NCBI GenBank assembly: GCA_025450615.1
Contig: JANWHC010000007.1
Location: forward strand, 1 to 12,632
DNA length: 12,632 nt
Direction of reading: 5' to 3'
DNA from: Minisyncoccota bacterium
Lineage (GTDB): Bacteria > Patescibacteriota > Minisyncoccia > Phycocordibacterales > DATDWN01
The position numbers were made by a program, and so were the translations under genes. The notes beneath the pieces are model-generated. The model ran no database searches and was not told the origin of the DNA. It saw nothing but the letters and a program-made list of their open reading frames with translations. This document shows, piece by piece, positions 1-6,382 of this stretch. Numbering within the stretch: position 1 is the stretch's first letter; each line of letters opens with the position of its first letter.

Positions 1-135
1 GATTCAGGATTTAATTTTCTAACAATATCGAAATCACTACGAGGCGGCAAAACAGTGTCAAGTAAAAGCGTAAAGAAATTCGCTACACTTTTCAACATAC
101 TTGTAAATTATACAGCATTATGCAATAAGTCATTG

Positions 136-144
136 TGCTATAAT
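136..144 (+). promoter_or_regulatory. Extended -10 promoter of pilM
   Basis: TGCTATAAT is a perfect extended -10 (TGnTATAAT). The hexamer at the expected -35 position (116-121, CATTAT) is poor, as is usual for extended -10 promoters. A start about 7 nt downstream would leave a leader of roughly 10 nt before the pilM ATG at 161, and no Shine-Dalgarno sequence lies in it. The rest of 1-160 shows no convincing gene. Confidence 0.7.
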
Positions 145-160
145 ACTCACATAGTTTTGT

Positions 161-1285
161 ATGGCAAATTTCTTTTCAAATCTGCTTAGTCGACCAAGCC
201 AGAGTGTTCTTGGTATTGATATAGGTTCTTCATCTATAAAGATGGTTCAATTGTCGCGCAAAGGTGGGCATCCCGTGCTTGAAACTTATGGTGAGCTAGC
301 TTTAGGACCTTATGCTGGAAAAGGCGTGGGGGAGTCGACAAATCTTCCGATAGAAAAAATTATCGAGGCAGTTTCTGACATGATTCGTGAAAAAGAAGTA
401 AATATAACCACAAAACTTTGCGGTTTAGCTATTCCTTTTTCTTCTTCTCTTATGGTCGTGATCGACATGCCGCTTATGACCAAAGGTCAGCTAGATCAAA
501 TGGTTCCTATTGAGGCCAGAAAGTATGTTCCGGTGCCAATATCCGAAGTAACTTTGGATTGGTACATTATTCCAAAAGATAAAAATTCTGAACTTGATCC
601 TGTTCCGGCAGAAGTTGGAGCTCCTGCCACGCCAACCCAAAAAGTTGAAGTATTGGTCGTTGCTCTGCACAACGATACGATAAATCGTTACAAAGATATT
701 GTTACTAAAAGTTCTCTCGATGCTAATTTTTTTGAAATTGAGATTTTTAGTACCATGCGATCTGTCCTAGATCAGGAAATCGCTCCAGTGCTTATTATCG
801 ACATGGGAGCGACAACAACTAAACTTTATATAGTAGAAAAAGGAATTTTACGATCTTCACACATGATAAATCGTGGTTCACAAAATATTACAAATGAACT
901 TTCTAAATCTTTAGGTATTTCTTTGGAGGATGCGGAATATTTAAAACGTGAAAAAGGAATACAGGGTGAAATAAATGGAATTAAAATCGAAAACATTGTC
1001 GATATTACATTAAATTATATTTTCTCAGAGGCAAATCAAATACTTTTGGCTTACCAGAAAAAATACAACAGAAATATTAGTAAAGTTATGCTAGTTGGTG
1101 GGGGGAGTGCATTAAAGGGTATAGCTGATGTTGCCAAAAACAGTTTTCAAACAGAAGTTGTTGCCGGAGACCCTTTTGGGAAAGTTGTGGCGCCTGCTTT
1201 TTTGGAAAAAGTACTGAAAGATACGGGACCGGAGTTCGCTGTAGCAGTAGGAGTTGCATTGCGCAGGTTGCAGGAAGTTAACTAA
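161..1285 (+). CDS. pilM: Type IV pilus assembly protein PilM (actin-like ATPase)
   Basis: PilM is the cytoplasmic actin-fold protein of the T4P platform. In studied systems it binds the N-terminal tail of PilN and links the inner-membrane PilN/PilO complex to the motor. The 374-residue product has the expected length and all nucleotide-site motifs: a phosphate-1 loop GIDIGSSSIK (residues 18-27), a phosphate-2 loop IDMGATTTK (from about 213) and an adenosine loop LVGGGSALKG (311-320). It has no signal peptide or membrane segment, as expected. The ATG at 161 follows an extended -10 box by 16 nt and no ribosome-binding site is visible. It is the first gene of the locus, separated from pilN by a small gene and a terminator, whereas in many bacteria pilMNOP is contiguous. 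Identification is secure from motifs and context. Confidence 0.96.
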   Translation: MANFFSNLLSRPSQSVLGIDIGSSSIKMVQLSRKGGHPVLETYGELALGPYAGKGVGESTNLPIEKIIEAVSDMIREKEVNITTKLCGLAIPFSSSLMVVIDMPLMTKGQLDQMVPIEARKYVPVPISEVTLDWYIIPKDKNSELDPVPAEVGAPATPTQKVEVLVVALHNDTINRYKDIVTKSSLDANFFEIEIFSTMRSVLDQEIAPVLIIDMGATTTKLYIVEKGILRSSHMINRGSQNITNELSKSLGISLEDAEYLKREKGIQGEINGIKIENIVDITLNYIFSEANQILLAYQKKYNRNISKVMLVGGGSALKGIADVAKNSFQTEVVAGDPFGKVVAPAFLEKVLKDTGPEFAVAVGVALRRLQEVN

Positions 1286-1287
1286 TT

Positions 1288-1318
1288 TTGACTATTTTTG
1301 TAAGGATGATAGTCTAAA
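1288..1318 (+). promoter_or_regulatory. Candidate promoter of the 42-residue membrane protein gene
   Basis: TTGACT at 1288-1293 is a good -35 hexamer. The best -10 match is TCTAAA at 1313-1318, with a 19-nt spacer, which is long and weak. Alternatively the gene is read through from pilM. The promoter sits directly after the pilM stop codon, so it would give the small gene its own transcript. Confidence 0.35.
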
Positions 1319-1325
1319 TAGGAAG

Positions 1326-1331
1326 GGAGGT
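1326..1331 (+). promoter_or_regulatory. Strong Shine-Dalgarno site
   Basis: GGAGGT inside AAGGGAGGTTAAAG lies 10 nt before the ATG at 1342. It is the only canonical ribosome-binding site upstream of any gene in this window and is the main reason for calling the short reading frame that follows. Confidence 0.8.
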
Positions 1332-1341
1332 TAAAGAAGCC

Positions 1342-1470
1342 ATGTCGCTACTCGAAAGTGGTGAATCTGGAATAACAAGCCCTAGCAGTACGAAACGAGT
1401 GCCGATGATCTCAATCGGACTGGCTCTCGCCGTCGCTCTCATCATCTACGTCGCCAGCAAGTACTTATAG
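1342..1470 (+). CDS. 42-residue single-pass membrane protein, function unknown
   Basis: I do not recognise this protein. It starts MSLLESGESG, has a Ser/Thr-rich hydrophilic stretch to residue 17, a basic pair K18-R19, one hydrophobic segment at about residues 20-39 (VPMISIGLALAVALIIYVAS) and ends K-Y-L. The positive charges before the segment suggest a cytoplasmic N-terminus. Support for a real gene: GGAGGT 10 nt upstream, an ATG start, a TAG stop, and a textbook terminator 17 nt after the stop. G+C is 65 of 129 bases, clearly above the AT-rich neighbours, with C-ending codons (ATC, CTC, GTC, TAC, AGC), which suggests either high expression or a different origin. Its position between pilM and pilN suggests a pilus or envelope role, but it seems to be its own transcription unit. 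A hydrophobic toxin-like peptide is an alternative; I see no antisense partner. Confidence 0.72.
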   Translation: MSLLESGESGITSPSSTKRVPMISIGLALAVALIIYVASKYL

Positions 1471-1487
1471 TTGGCGTTTGTCCCTAC

Positions 1488-1538
1488 AAGCTCTGCATGA
1501 AGAGGTTTCATCCTTCTTCATGCAGAGCTTCATTTTTT
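1488..1538 (+). terminator. Rho-independent terminator after the small membrane protein gene
   Basis: A perfect 16-bp stem (1488-1503 paired with 1515-1530, arm AAGCTCTGCATGAAGA) with an 11-nt loop is followed by CA and six Ts at 1533-1538. No matching A-run precedes the left arm, so it works mainly on the + strand. It separates the pilM/small-gene part from pilN onward. Confidence 0.9.
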
Positions 1539-1575
1539 ATACACAGTCTACATAGTTTTTTACTTCCAGATGTTT

Positions 1576-1581
1576 TATAAT
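1576..1581 (+). promoter_or_regulatory. -10 box of the pilN operon
   Basis: TATAAT ends 12 nt before the pilN ATG at 1594. The sequence 17 nt upstream (1553-1558, TAGTTT) is a poor -35. Lying just after a terminator, it is the natural restart point for pilN, pilO and the genes behind them. The implied leader is only about 5 nt. Confidence 0.55.
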
Positions 1582-1593
1582 TAGGCCATATCT

Positions 1594-2250
1594 ATGGAAC
1601 CTAGATTTCAAACATCGTTCATTCCTAAAAAACCCATAGTTGCTACACAAGGGTCATCCTCTGCTCCTGTTATTCGGACCACAAATATCGTCACATTGAT
1701 TGCTAACGTGATGTTTGTTGTGGCTTTAGTCGTTTCCGGAGGTTTATTTTTCTATAAACAGCTTTTACAAAAACAAATTGCGACCGTCGGTCAATCTATT
1801 GATGATGCTAGGGGAGCTTTCCAGATTGAAAAAATACAGGAACTTATTGATGCTGATGCAAGACTAAATGCCATAACTAATCTTCTAAATAACCACGTAT
1901 CTGTTTCAAAATTATTAACATTTTTGTCAGAAGTTACTGTTAAAAAAGTTAAAATAAATGAATTAATTTATAAAAGCGAGGCTGGAGCAACAACAGTTAC
2001 AATGAAAGTTGAAGCAGCTTCATATAATGCATTGGCCGCACAAGGTGAAGTTTTTTCTAAAAACGAATTTATAAAAACTCCATTTTTCACAAATTATTCT
2101 ACAGCGGACAACGGTTTTATAAGAGCAGATTTTTCTTCAAAGATCGATACAACACTAACTTCTTATAAAAAATCAATTGAAGGAGACGATACGACTCCGT
2201 CAATTGAGCCTGTTGTGCCTACAGTGCCACCAGTGCCAAGCGGAAGTTAA
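1594..2250 (+). CDS. pilN: Type IV pilus assembly protein PilN
   Basis: PilN is the bitopic membrane protein that joins cytoplasmic PilM to PilO. The product has the right architecture: a cytoplasmic tail of about 31 residues, one transmembrane segment (about 32-54), a helical stretch (55-100) that would pair with PilO, and a small mixed alpha/beta domain to about residue 190. The last 20 residues are rich in Pro, Val and Thr and probably disordered. The usual PilM-binding tail motif (INLLP) is not present; SFIPKKP at residues 8-14 stands where it would be expected. Position after pilM and 5 nt before pilO supports the call more than sequence identity does, since the family is poorly conserved. 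There is no Shine-Dalgarno site; a -10 box is 12 nt from the ATG. Confidence 0.85.
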   Translation: MEPRFQTSFIPKKPIVATQGSSSAPVIRTTNIVTLIANVMFVVALVVSGGLFFYKQLLQKQIATVGQSIDDARGAFQIEKIQELIDADARLNAITNLLNNHVSVSKLLTFLSEVTVKKVKINELIYKSEAGATTVTMKVEAASYNALAAQGEVFSKNEFIKTPFFTNYSTADNGFIRADFSSKIDTTLTSYKKSIEGDDTTPSIEPVVPTVPPVPSGS

Positions 2251-2255
2251 AAAAT

Positions 2256-2822
2256 ATGAGATCATCATTATCTTTCATTGTAATAGCTCTCTGTATAGTA
2301 ATGTATTTTTACTTCATTCGACCGGCTATTTCTGATGTGAAAGGTTTGATGGCTGAAAAAGCTCAATACACTATGGTCTTAGAAAAATCACAAGAACTGA
2401 CAGCAAAAAGAGATGAAATTTTAACAAAATATAACAGTATTCCAGAAGATGAAATTGAAAAAATAAACAAAATTATTCCAGAAACTTATGAATCTGAAAT
2501 TTTTCTAAATACTATCAACAACTTAGCATCGCCGAGTGGGATGAAAATAAAAAACATCAAAGATAATGGAGTTGCGCCTACAGACCGAAGTGCAGTAGTT
2601 GTTACAGATTCTACGCAGGAATTGCCTTACAAAATAAACATGATGACCATAACACTAAATGGTGGTTACGCACAGCTTCTTAAGTTTTTAAATGATTTAG
2701 AGACAAGTTTGCATTTAGTAGACGTAAAATCTGTAACCTTAAGATCAGCCTCAAAAGATTCTAAGTCATCATTGGATACTTACGATTTTGAGGTGAATCT
2801 AGCAGCTTATTCTTTAAAATAG
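2256..2822 (+). CDS. pilO: Type IV pilus assembly protein PilO
   Basis: PilO pairs with PilN in the membrane and helps set the dynamics of the pilus platform. The 188-residue product starts almost directly with a membrane segment (about residues 5-21, LSFIVIALCIVMYFYFI), followed by a charged helical region (about 27-65) of the kind that forms the PilN-PilO coiled coil, and then a C-terminal region that would form the ferredoxin-like fold. The stretch around residues 66-90 (INKIIPETYESEIFLNTINNLAS) matches the usual start of that domain, where a Pro precedes a helix reading F/L-N-x-I-x-x-L-A. It begins 5 nt after pilN and ends 2 nt before the next ATG, so the three genes are almost certainly co-transcribed. 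Confidence 0.85.
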   Translation: MRSSLSFIVIALCIVMYFYFIRPAISDVKGLMAEKAQYTMVLEKSQELTAKRDEILTKYNSIPEDEIEKINKIIPETYESEIFLNTINNLASPSGMKIKNIKDNGVAPTDRSAVVVTDSTQELPYKINMMTITLNGGYAQLLKFLNDLETSLHLVDVKSVTLRSASKDSKSSLDTYDFEVNLAAYSLK

Positions 2823-2824
2823 TC

Positions 2825-3181
2825 ATGTTAGAAAAAAATTCACATAAAATAATAGCTGTTCTAGGAGTTCTAGCTACACTTGTAGTGTTTGGATATTTTG
2901 TTTTTAACAATAGTGAAATAAAAGCTACCCCAGAGGAAATTATTCAACAAAACACTGCTGGGCAAGATATAATAACCTTAGCAGAAAAAATGAACAGTCT
3001 CAGAATTGATGATAGTGTATTCACCTCAGCAGTTTTTCTAAGTTTAATTGATCGAGAAATCCCAATTGCTCCAGAAAGCCAAGGAAGAACTAATCCGTTT
3101 GCCGCTGTAGGTGTTGAGGGTGGCAGCACAAGTGTTCCTACAGGCAATACTGGAAAACCTCCGTTAAAACCGCCACTATAA
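2825..3181 (+). CDS. Small membrane protein of the pilNO cluster, PilP-like
   Basis: This 118-residue protein has a short cytoplasmic end, one membrane segment (about residues 9-27), a helical middle, and a C-terminal tail rich in Gly, Pro, Ser and Thr. The middle carries a pattern I recall from pil clusters of Patescibacteria: L..L.ID.SVF....F..L....I.I.PE..GRTNPFA (residues about 59-93). It sits exactly where pilP lies in diderm bacteria, and GRTNPF resembles the RDPF element at the end of the flexible part of PilP. The beta domain of PilP, which contacts the secretin, is absent, as expected if there is no outer membrane. It probably associates with PilN/PilO. I call it PilP-like by position and motif only; homology is unproven. 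Confidence 0.6.
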   Translation: MLEKNSHKIIAVLGVLATLVVFGYFVFNNSEIKATPEEIIQQNTAGQDIITLAEKMNSLRIDDSVFTSAVFLSLIDREIPIAPESQGRTNPFAAVGVEGGSTSVPTGNTGKPPLKPPL

Positions 3182-3203
3182 TTGGTTTTCTCCACATTTT
3201 CTT

Positions 3204-4907
3204 ATGGATATTTTAAAAATTCTCGTACAAAAGGGCTTATTAAAGCAAAAAGATTTAACAGCTATTACTGACGAAGCTGTTAATTCTGGTAGCACAATTG
3301 AAGAGGTTCTAATCAAAAAGGGAATTTCTCCACACGAGATTTTAAAAGCCAAGGGAGAGTATTTTGATATACCAATAAAAAATCTAATAAGTCAGGATAT
3401 TTCTGATAAAACTCTCGAGTATATTCCAGAAGATTCAGCTGCGCATTATCGTTTTGTGCCTATTGCAGTAACTGATGGAGTGCTTGAGGTTGGAATGGTT
3501 GATCCAGATGATATTGAGGCAAGAGATGCTTTAAACTTTATTTCTTCAAAAATCGGAAAGCCATTTAAAATTTTTCTAATTACGGAGACAGATTTCTCAA
3601 AAGTTTTTGGAATGTATAAAGGTCTAACTTCCGAAGTTTCTAAATCTCTCTCAGAGCTTGAAACCGAACTTAAAGCAGCGCCAGCACCAGAAACTGAGGA
3701 TAAGTCTGACCCAAACAAACAAATTTCTGAAGATGCACCTGTTACAAAAATCGTGGCAACGATTTTGCGGTATGCAACAGACGGTTCTGCATCCGACATC
3801 CACATTGAACCTTGGCGAGAAAATGTTCGTGTTCGTTTTCGAGTGGATGGTGTGATGAACACAAGCTTAGTTTTACCTTCCAAGATTAACTCTGCGGTAG
3901 TTTCACGTATAAAAATTCTTTGTAACATGAGACTTGATGAAAAAAGAAAACCTCAAGACGGACGTTTTACTGCGCGTATTGAGGGAAGAAAAATCGACTT
4001 CCGTGTTTCTACATTTCCCACATACTTTGGAGAGAAAGTGGTGATGCGACTTTTGGACCAAGAAAAAGGAGTGAAAAAACTTGATCAACTCGGTATGACT
4101 AAAAGAAATTTGGAGATGGTTCGAAATGCTATTAACAAACCATACGGATTAATTCTTATTTCTGGTCCAACTGGTTCCGGAAAGACTACAACTTTGTACG
4201 CCATGTTAAATGAGATCGATCGTGAACACCAAAACGTGCTCTCACTAGAAGATCCTATTGAATACAACATTGAAGGAATGTCTCAGTCCCAAGTTCAAGC
4301 GGATATTGGTTATACTTTTGCTTCTGGACTTCGAACAACACTTCGTCAGGACCCAGACGTGATCATGGTGGGAGAGATCCGAGACAAGGAAACAGCGCAA
4401 CTTGCTATTCAAGCCGCGCTTACAGGACACTTAGTGCTTTCTACTATTCACACCAACTCAGCGACAGGAGTTATTCCTCGTCTTATCGACATGGGAATCG
4501 ATCCTTACCTTATTGCGCCAACTTTGATTTTGGCGATTGCACAAAGACTTACTTCACAACTTTGTCCTGGTGCTGGGGAGCCAATGCCTGTTGAGGGAAG
4601 TATTAAAGTTATGATCGACAAACAGTTTAGTGACCTGCCTCCTAAGTATTTAAAAGATGTGGAATTTGCTGATAAAGTTTATAAAGTTTCATCTACAGCA
4701 GAATGTCCAAATGGAACTCGCGGACGTATTGCGGTTATGGAAGTTATGGAAATGGATAACGATATAGAGTCAGTGATTCTAAAAAATGGTACTGAGCTAG
4801 ATATTGCTCGTATCGCTAGATCAAAAGGAATGCTTAATATGAAAGAGGACGCAATACTAAAAGCAATGCATCAAGTGATTCCGTTCGAGGAAGTCAACAT
4901 GTTATAA
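3204..4907 (+). CDS. pilB: Type IV pilus extension ATPase PilB
   Basis: PilB is the hexameric AAA-type motor that powers pilin insertion into the growing fibre, working under PilC. The 567-residue product has an N-terminal GspE/MshE-type domain (about 1-150), a linker rich in acidic residues (150-172), and the motor core: Walker A GPTGSGKT (321-328), Asp box with Walker B DPDVIMVGE (383-391), and His box GHLVLSTIHTN (408-418). The N-terminal domain lacks the RLG motif of c-di-GMP-binding MshE-type domains. The zinc-binding tetracysteine of GspE/PilB proteins is reduced: only C454 and C501 remain, in LCPGAGEP and AECPNGTRGR, with the second cysteine of each pair missing. A TATAAT at 3177-3182 overlaps the preceding stop and may add a promoter. 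No Shine-Dalgarno site is visible. Confidence 0.96.
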   Translation: MDILKILVQKGLLKQKDLTAITDEAVNSGSTIEEVLIKKGISPHEILKAKGEYFDIPIKNLISQDISDKTLEYIPEDSAAHYRFVPIAVTDGVLEVGMVDPDDIEARDALNFISSKIGKPFKIFLITETDFSKVFGMYKGLTSEVSKSLSELETELKAAPAPETEDKSDPNKQISEDAPVTKIVATILRYATDGSASDIHIEPWRENVRVRFRVDGVMNTSLVLPSKINSAVVSRIKILCNMRLDEKRKPQDGRFTARIEGRKIDFRVSTFPTYFGEKVVMRLLDQEKGVKKLDQLGMTKRNLEMVRNAINKPYGLILISGPTGSGKTTTLYAMLNEIDREHQNVLSLEDPIEYNIEGMSQSQVQADIGYTFASGLRTTLRQDPDVIMVGEIRDKETAQLAIQAALTGHLVLSTIHTNSATGVIPRLIDMGIDPYLIAPTLILAIAQRLTSQLCPGAGEPMPVEGSIKVMIDKQFSDLPPKYLKDVEFADKVYKVSSTAECPNGTRGRIAVMEVMEMDNDIESVILKNGTELDIARIARSKGMLNMKEDAILKAMHQVIPFEEVNML

Positions 4908-4908
4908 T
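4900..4908 (+). promoter_or_regulatory. Extended -10 promoter for the receiver gene, pilT and pilC
   Basis: TGTTATAAT is a perfect extended -10 that overlaps the pilB stop codon and ends 10 nt before the ATG at 4919. No good -35 is visible. It could uncouple the receiver-pilT-pilC part from pilB. Because it lies over Met-Leu-stop codons it may be chance, but the same form precedes pilM. Confidence 0.5.
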
Positions 4909-4918
4909 AAAAATACAT

Positions 4919-5314
4919 ATGACAAAAGAAATACCACAACCGAAAATATTACTTATTGATGATGATCGCTTTCTTTTGGACATGTATTCTTTGAAATTTA
5001 AGAAATCAAATCTAGATATAGATACAAGTGGCAGTAGTCAGAATGCTCTAGAAAAATTAAGAGCAGGAGGAAAATATGACATTATAGTTCTAGACATTAT
5101 TATGCCAGGCATTGATGGATTGGAACTTTTAAAAAATATTAGAGAAGAGAAAATTTTACCAGAGGCAACAATAATAATGCTTACAAATCAGGCAGATGAT
5201 ACGGAAAAGGCAAAAGCTTTCGGAGTTGATGGATATATTATAAAGGCAACGACCATTCCTTCAGAGGTTGTCGATAAAGTTCTTCAGATTTATAAAGATA
5301 AAAATTCAAAATAA
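4919..5314 (+). CDS. Single-domain response regulator (CheY/PilG/PilH-like)
   Basis: The 131-residue product is a stand-alone receiver domain with no output domain. The active site is complete: acidic residues D14-D16 (IDDD), phospho-acceptor D59 in IVLDIIMPG, switch threonine T89 in MLTNQ, and K109 in YIIKA. Such proteins take a phosphate from a histidine kinase and act by binding a partner. Lying between the extension ATPase gene and the retraction ATPase gene, with its ATG 11 nt after the pilB stop and its own stop overlapping the pilT ATG, it most likely tunes motor activity, as PilG and PilH do in Pseudomonas twitching. That target is inferred from context. No kinase is present in the window. 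Confidence 0.92.
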   Translation: MTKEIPQPKILLIDDDRFLLDMYSLKFKKSNLDIDTSGSSQNALEKLRAGGKYDIIVLDIIMPGIDGLELLKNIREEKILPEATIIMLTNQADDTEKAKAFGVDGYIIKATTIPSEVVDKVLQIYKDKNSK

Positions 5315-6378
5315 TGTCAGATTATAAAAAATTTTTAGAAGAGTTGATAGACATAGTTGTAAAAGAAGACGCCTCAGATATTCACTTATCTGAAAATAGA
5401 ACTCCTTTTATTAGAGTAGCTGGTTTTCTGGTTCCTATTTCGGGGCATCCTGTTTTAACCAAACAAGATCTAAAAGGAGTACTTGACGAACTTCTAGATC
5501 CCTCAAAAAAAGAGATGTTTCTAAGTCGAAAACATGTCGACTTTGCGTATGATCATGGAAACAACATTCGTTTTAGAGGTAATGCCTTTTTCCATTTAGG
5601 AAAAATGGGTATTGCTATGCGTTTCATTCCAAGAGCGGTAAAAACTTTAGAAGAACTGCGTCTACCTTCAATACTTGAATCTTTTACAAATAAACAACAA
5701 GGATTTTTTCTTGTTGTGGGGCCAACAGGTCAAGGAAAAAGTACAACTCTCACTACAATGATAGATATGATTAATTCACAGAGACTTGAGCATATTATAA
5801 CCATTGAAGATCCAATTGAATTTGTGTTTGAATCAAAAAAATCAATTATTGATCAGAGAGAGATTTTGCAGGATACTCCTGATTTCGCTACAGCACTTGA
5901 GGGAATGTTTAGACAAGACATTGATGTTCTTATGATTGGAGAAATGAGAACGCCGAGTGATATTGCTACGGCGGTAACTGCTGCTGAAACTGGACACTTA
6001 GTTTTTTCTACTCTTCACACCAATAACGCGGCACAAACTATTGAGCGTATTATAGACTCCTTTGATAATAGTCAGCAAGAACAGATTCGTTATCAACTTT
6101 CAGCCAGCTTACTAGGAATTTTCTCACAAAGACTTATTCCCCGTGTTGGCGGAGGTCTTGTTCCAGCTTGCGAACTTCTTATAAATAATGCAGCTGTTTC
6201 AAATCTTATTCGAGAAAATCGAACTTTTGAAATTGGTTCTGTTATTGAAACGAGTTCTGATCAGGGTATGATTGATTTAAACAGAAGTTTAGCTGAGCTT
6301 GTAAGAGCAGGAGAGATAACCATTGAGAATGCTTATTTGTACACACAAAACGCCAAAGGTTTAGATCATTTGATATAA
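5314..6378 (+). CDS. pilT: Type IV pilus retraction ATPase PilT
   Basis: PilT is the hexameric ATPase that drives pilus disassembly, pulling the cell toward its attachment point and aiding DNA uptake. The 354-residue length is typical. Seen in order: a PAS-like N-terminal domain opening with DASDIHLSENRTP, Walker A GPTGQGKS (136-143), Asp box and Walker B ending DIDVLMIGEMR (202-212), and His box GHLVFSTLHTN (227-237). Near the C-terminus AVSNLIRE (294-301) matches the AIRNLIRE signature needed for retraction in PilT, and GEMR rather than GEIR also favours PilT over PilB. The ATG shares one base with the stop of the receiver gene (TAATG), indicating translational coupling. Retraction capability implies dynamic pili. 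Confidence 0.96.
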   Translation: MSDYKKFLEELIDIVVKEDASDIHLSENRTPFIRVAGFLVPISGHPVLTKQDLKGVLDELLDPSKKEMFLSRKHVDFAYDHGNNIRFRGNAFFHLGKMGIAMRFIPRAVKTLEELRLPSILESFTNKQQGFFLVVGPTGQGKSTTLTTMIDMINSQRLEHIITIEDPIEFVFESKKSIIDQREILQDTPDFATALEGMFRQDIDVLMIGEMRTPSDIATAVTAAETGHLVFSTLHTNNAAQTIERIIDSFDNSQQEQIRYQLSASLLGIFSQRLIPRVGGGLVPACELLINNAAVSNLIRENRTFEIGSVIETSSDQGMIDLNRSLAELVRAGEITIENAYLYTQNAKGLDHLI

Positions 6379-6382
6379 AAAT

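Noticed and set aside
33..61. TTGACA on the minus strand (61-56) as a divergent promoter.
   Set aside because: The only -10 at suitable distance is a weak TAGTGA, and no start codon follows before the window edge.
1..189. Frame 1 is open from the window edge to a TAG at 187-189 and might be the 3' end of an upstream gene.
   Set aside because: It would run through the perfect extended -10 of pilM and overlap the pilM start. The translated residues show no recognisable motif, and a run of this length can occur by chance.
1342..1538. Type I toxin-antitoxin pair (hydrophobic peptide with antisense RNA).
   Set aside because: The peptide would fit, but I see no convincing minus-strand promoter or antisense transcript unit over the gene.
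2944..3195. Minus-strand frame of 83 codons opposite the PilP-like gene.
   Set aside because: It mirrors the Gly/Pro-rich tail of the plus-strand gene and has no independent signals.
3446..3928. Long minus-strand frame (160 codons) inside pilB.
   Set aside because: It is antisense to a clear PilB coding region, has no start signal and shows low-complexity Ser/Thr-rich sequence typical of a shadow frame.
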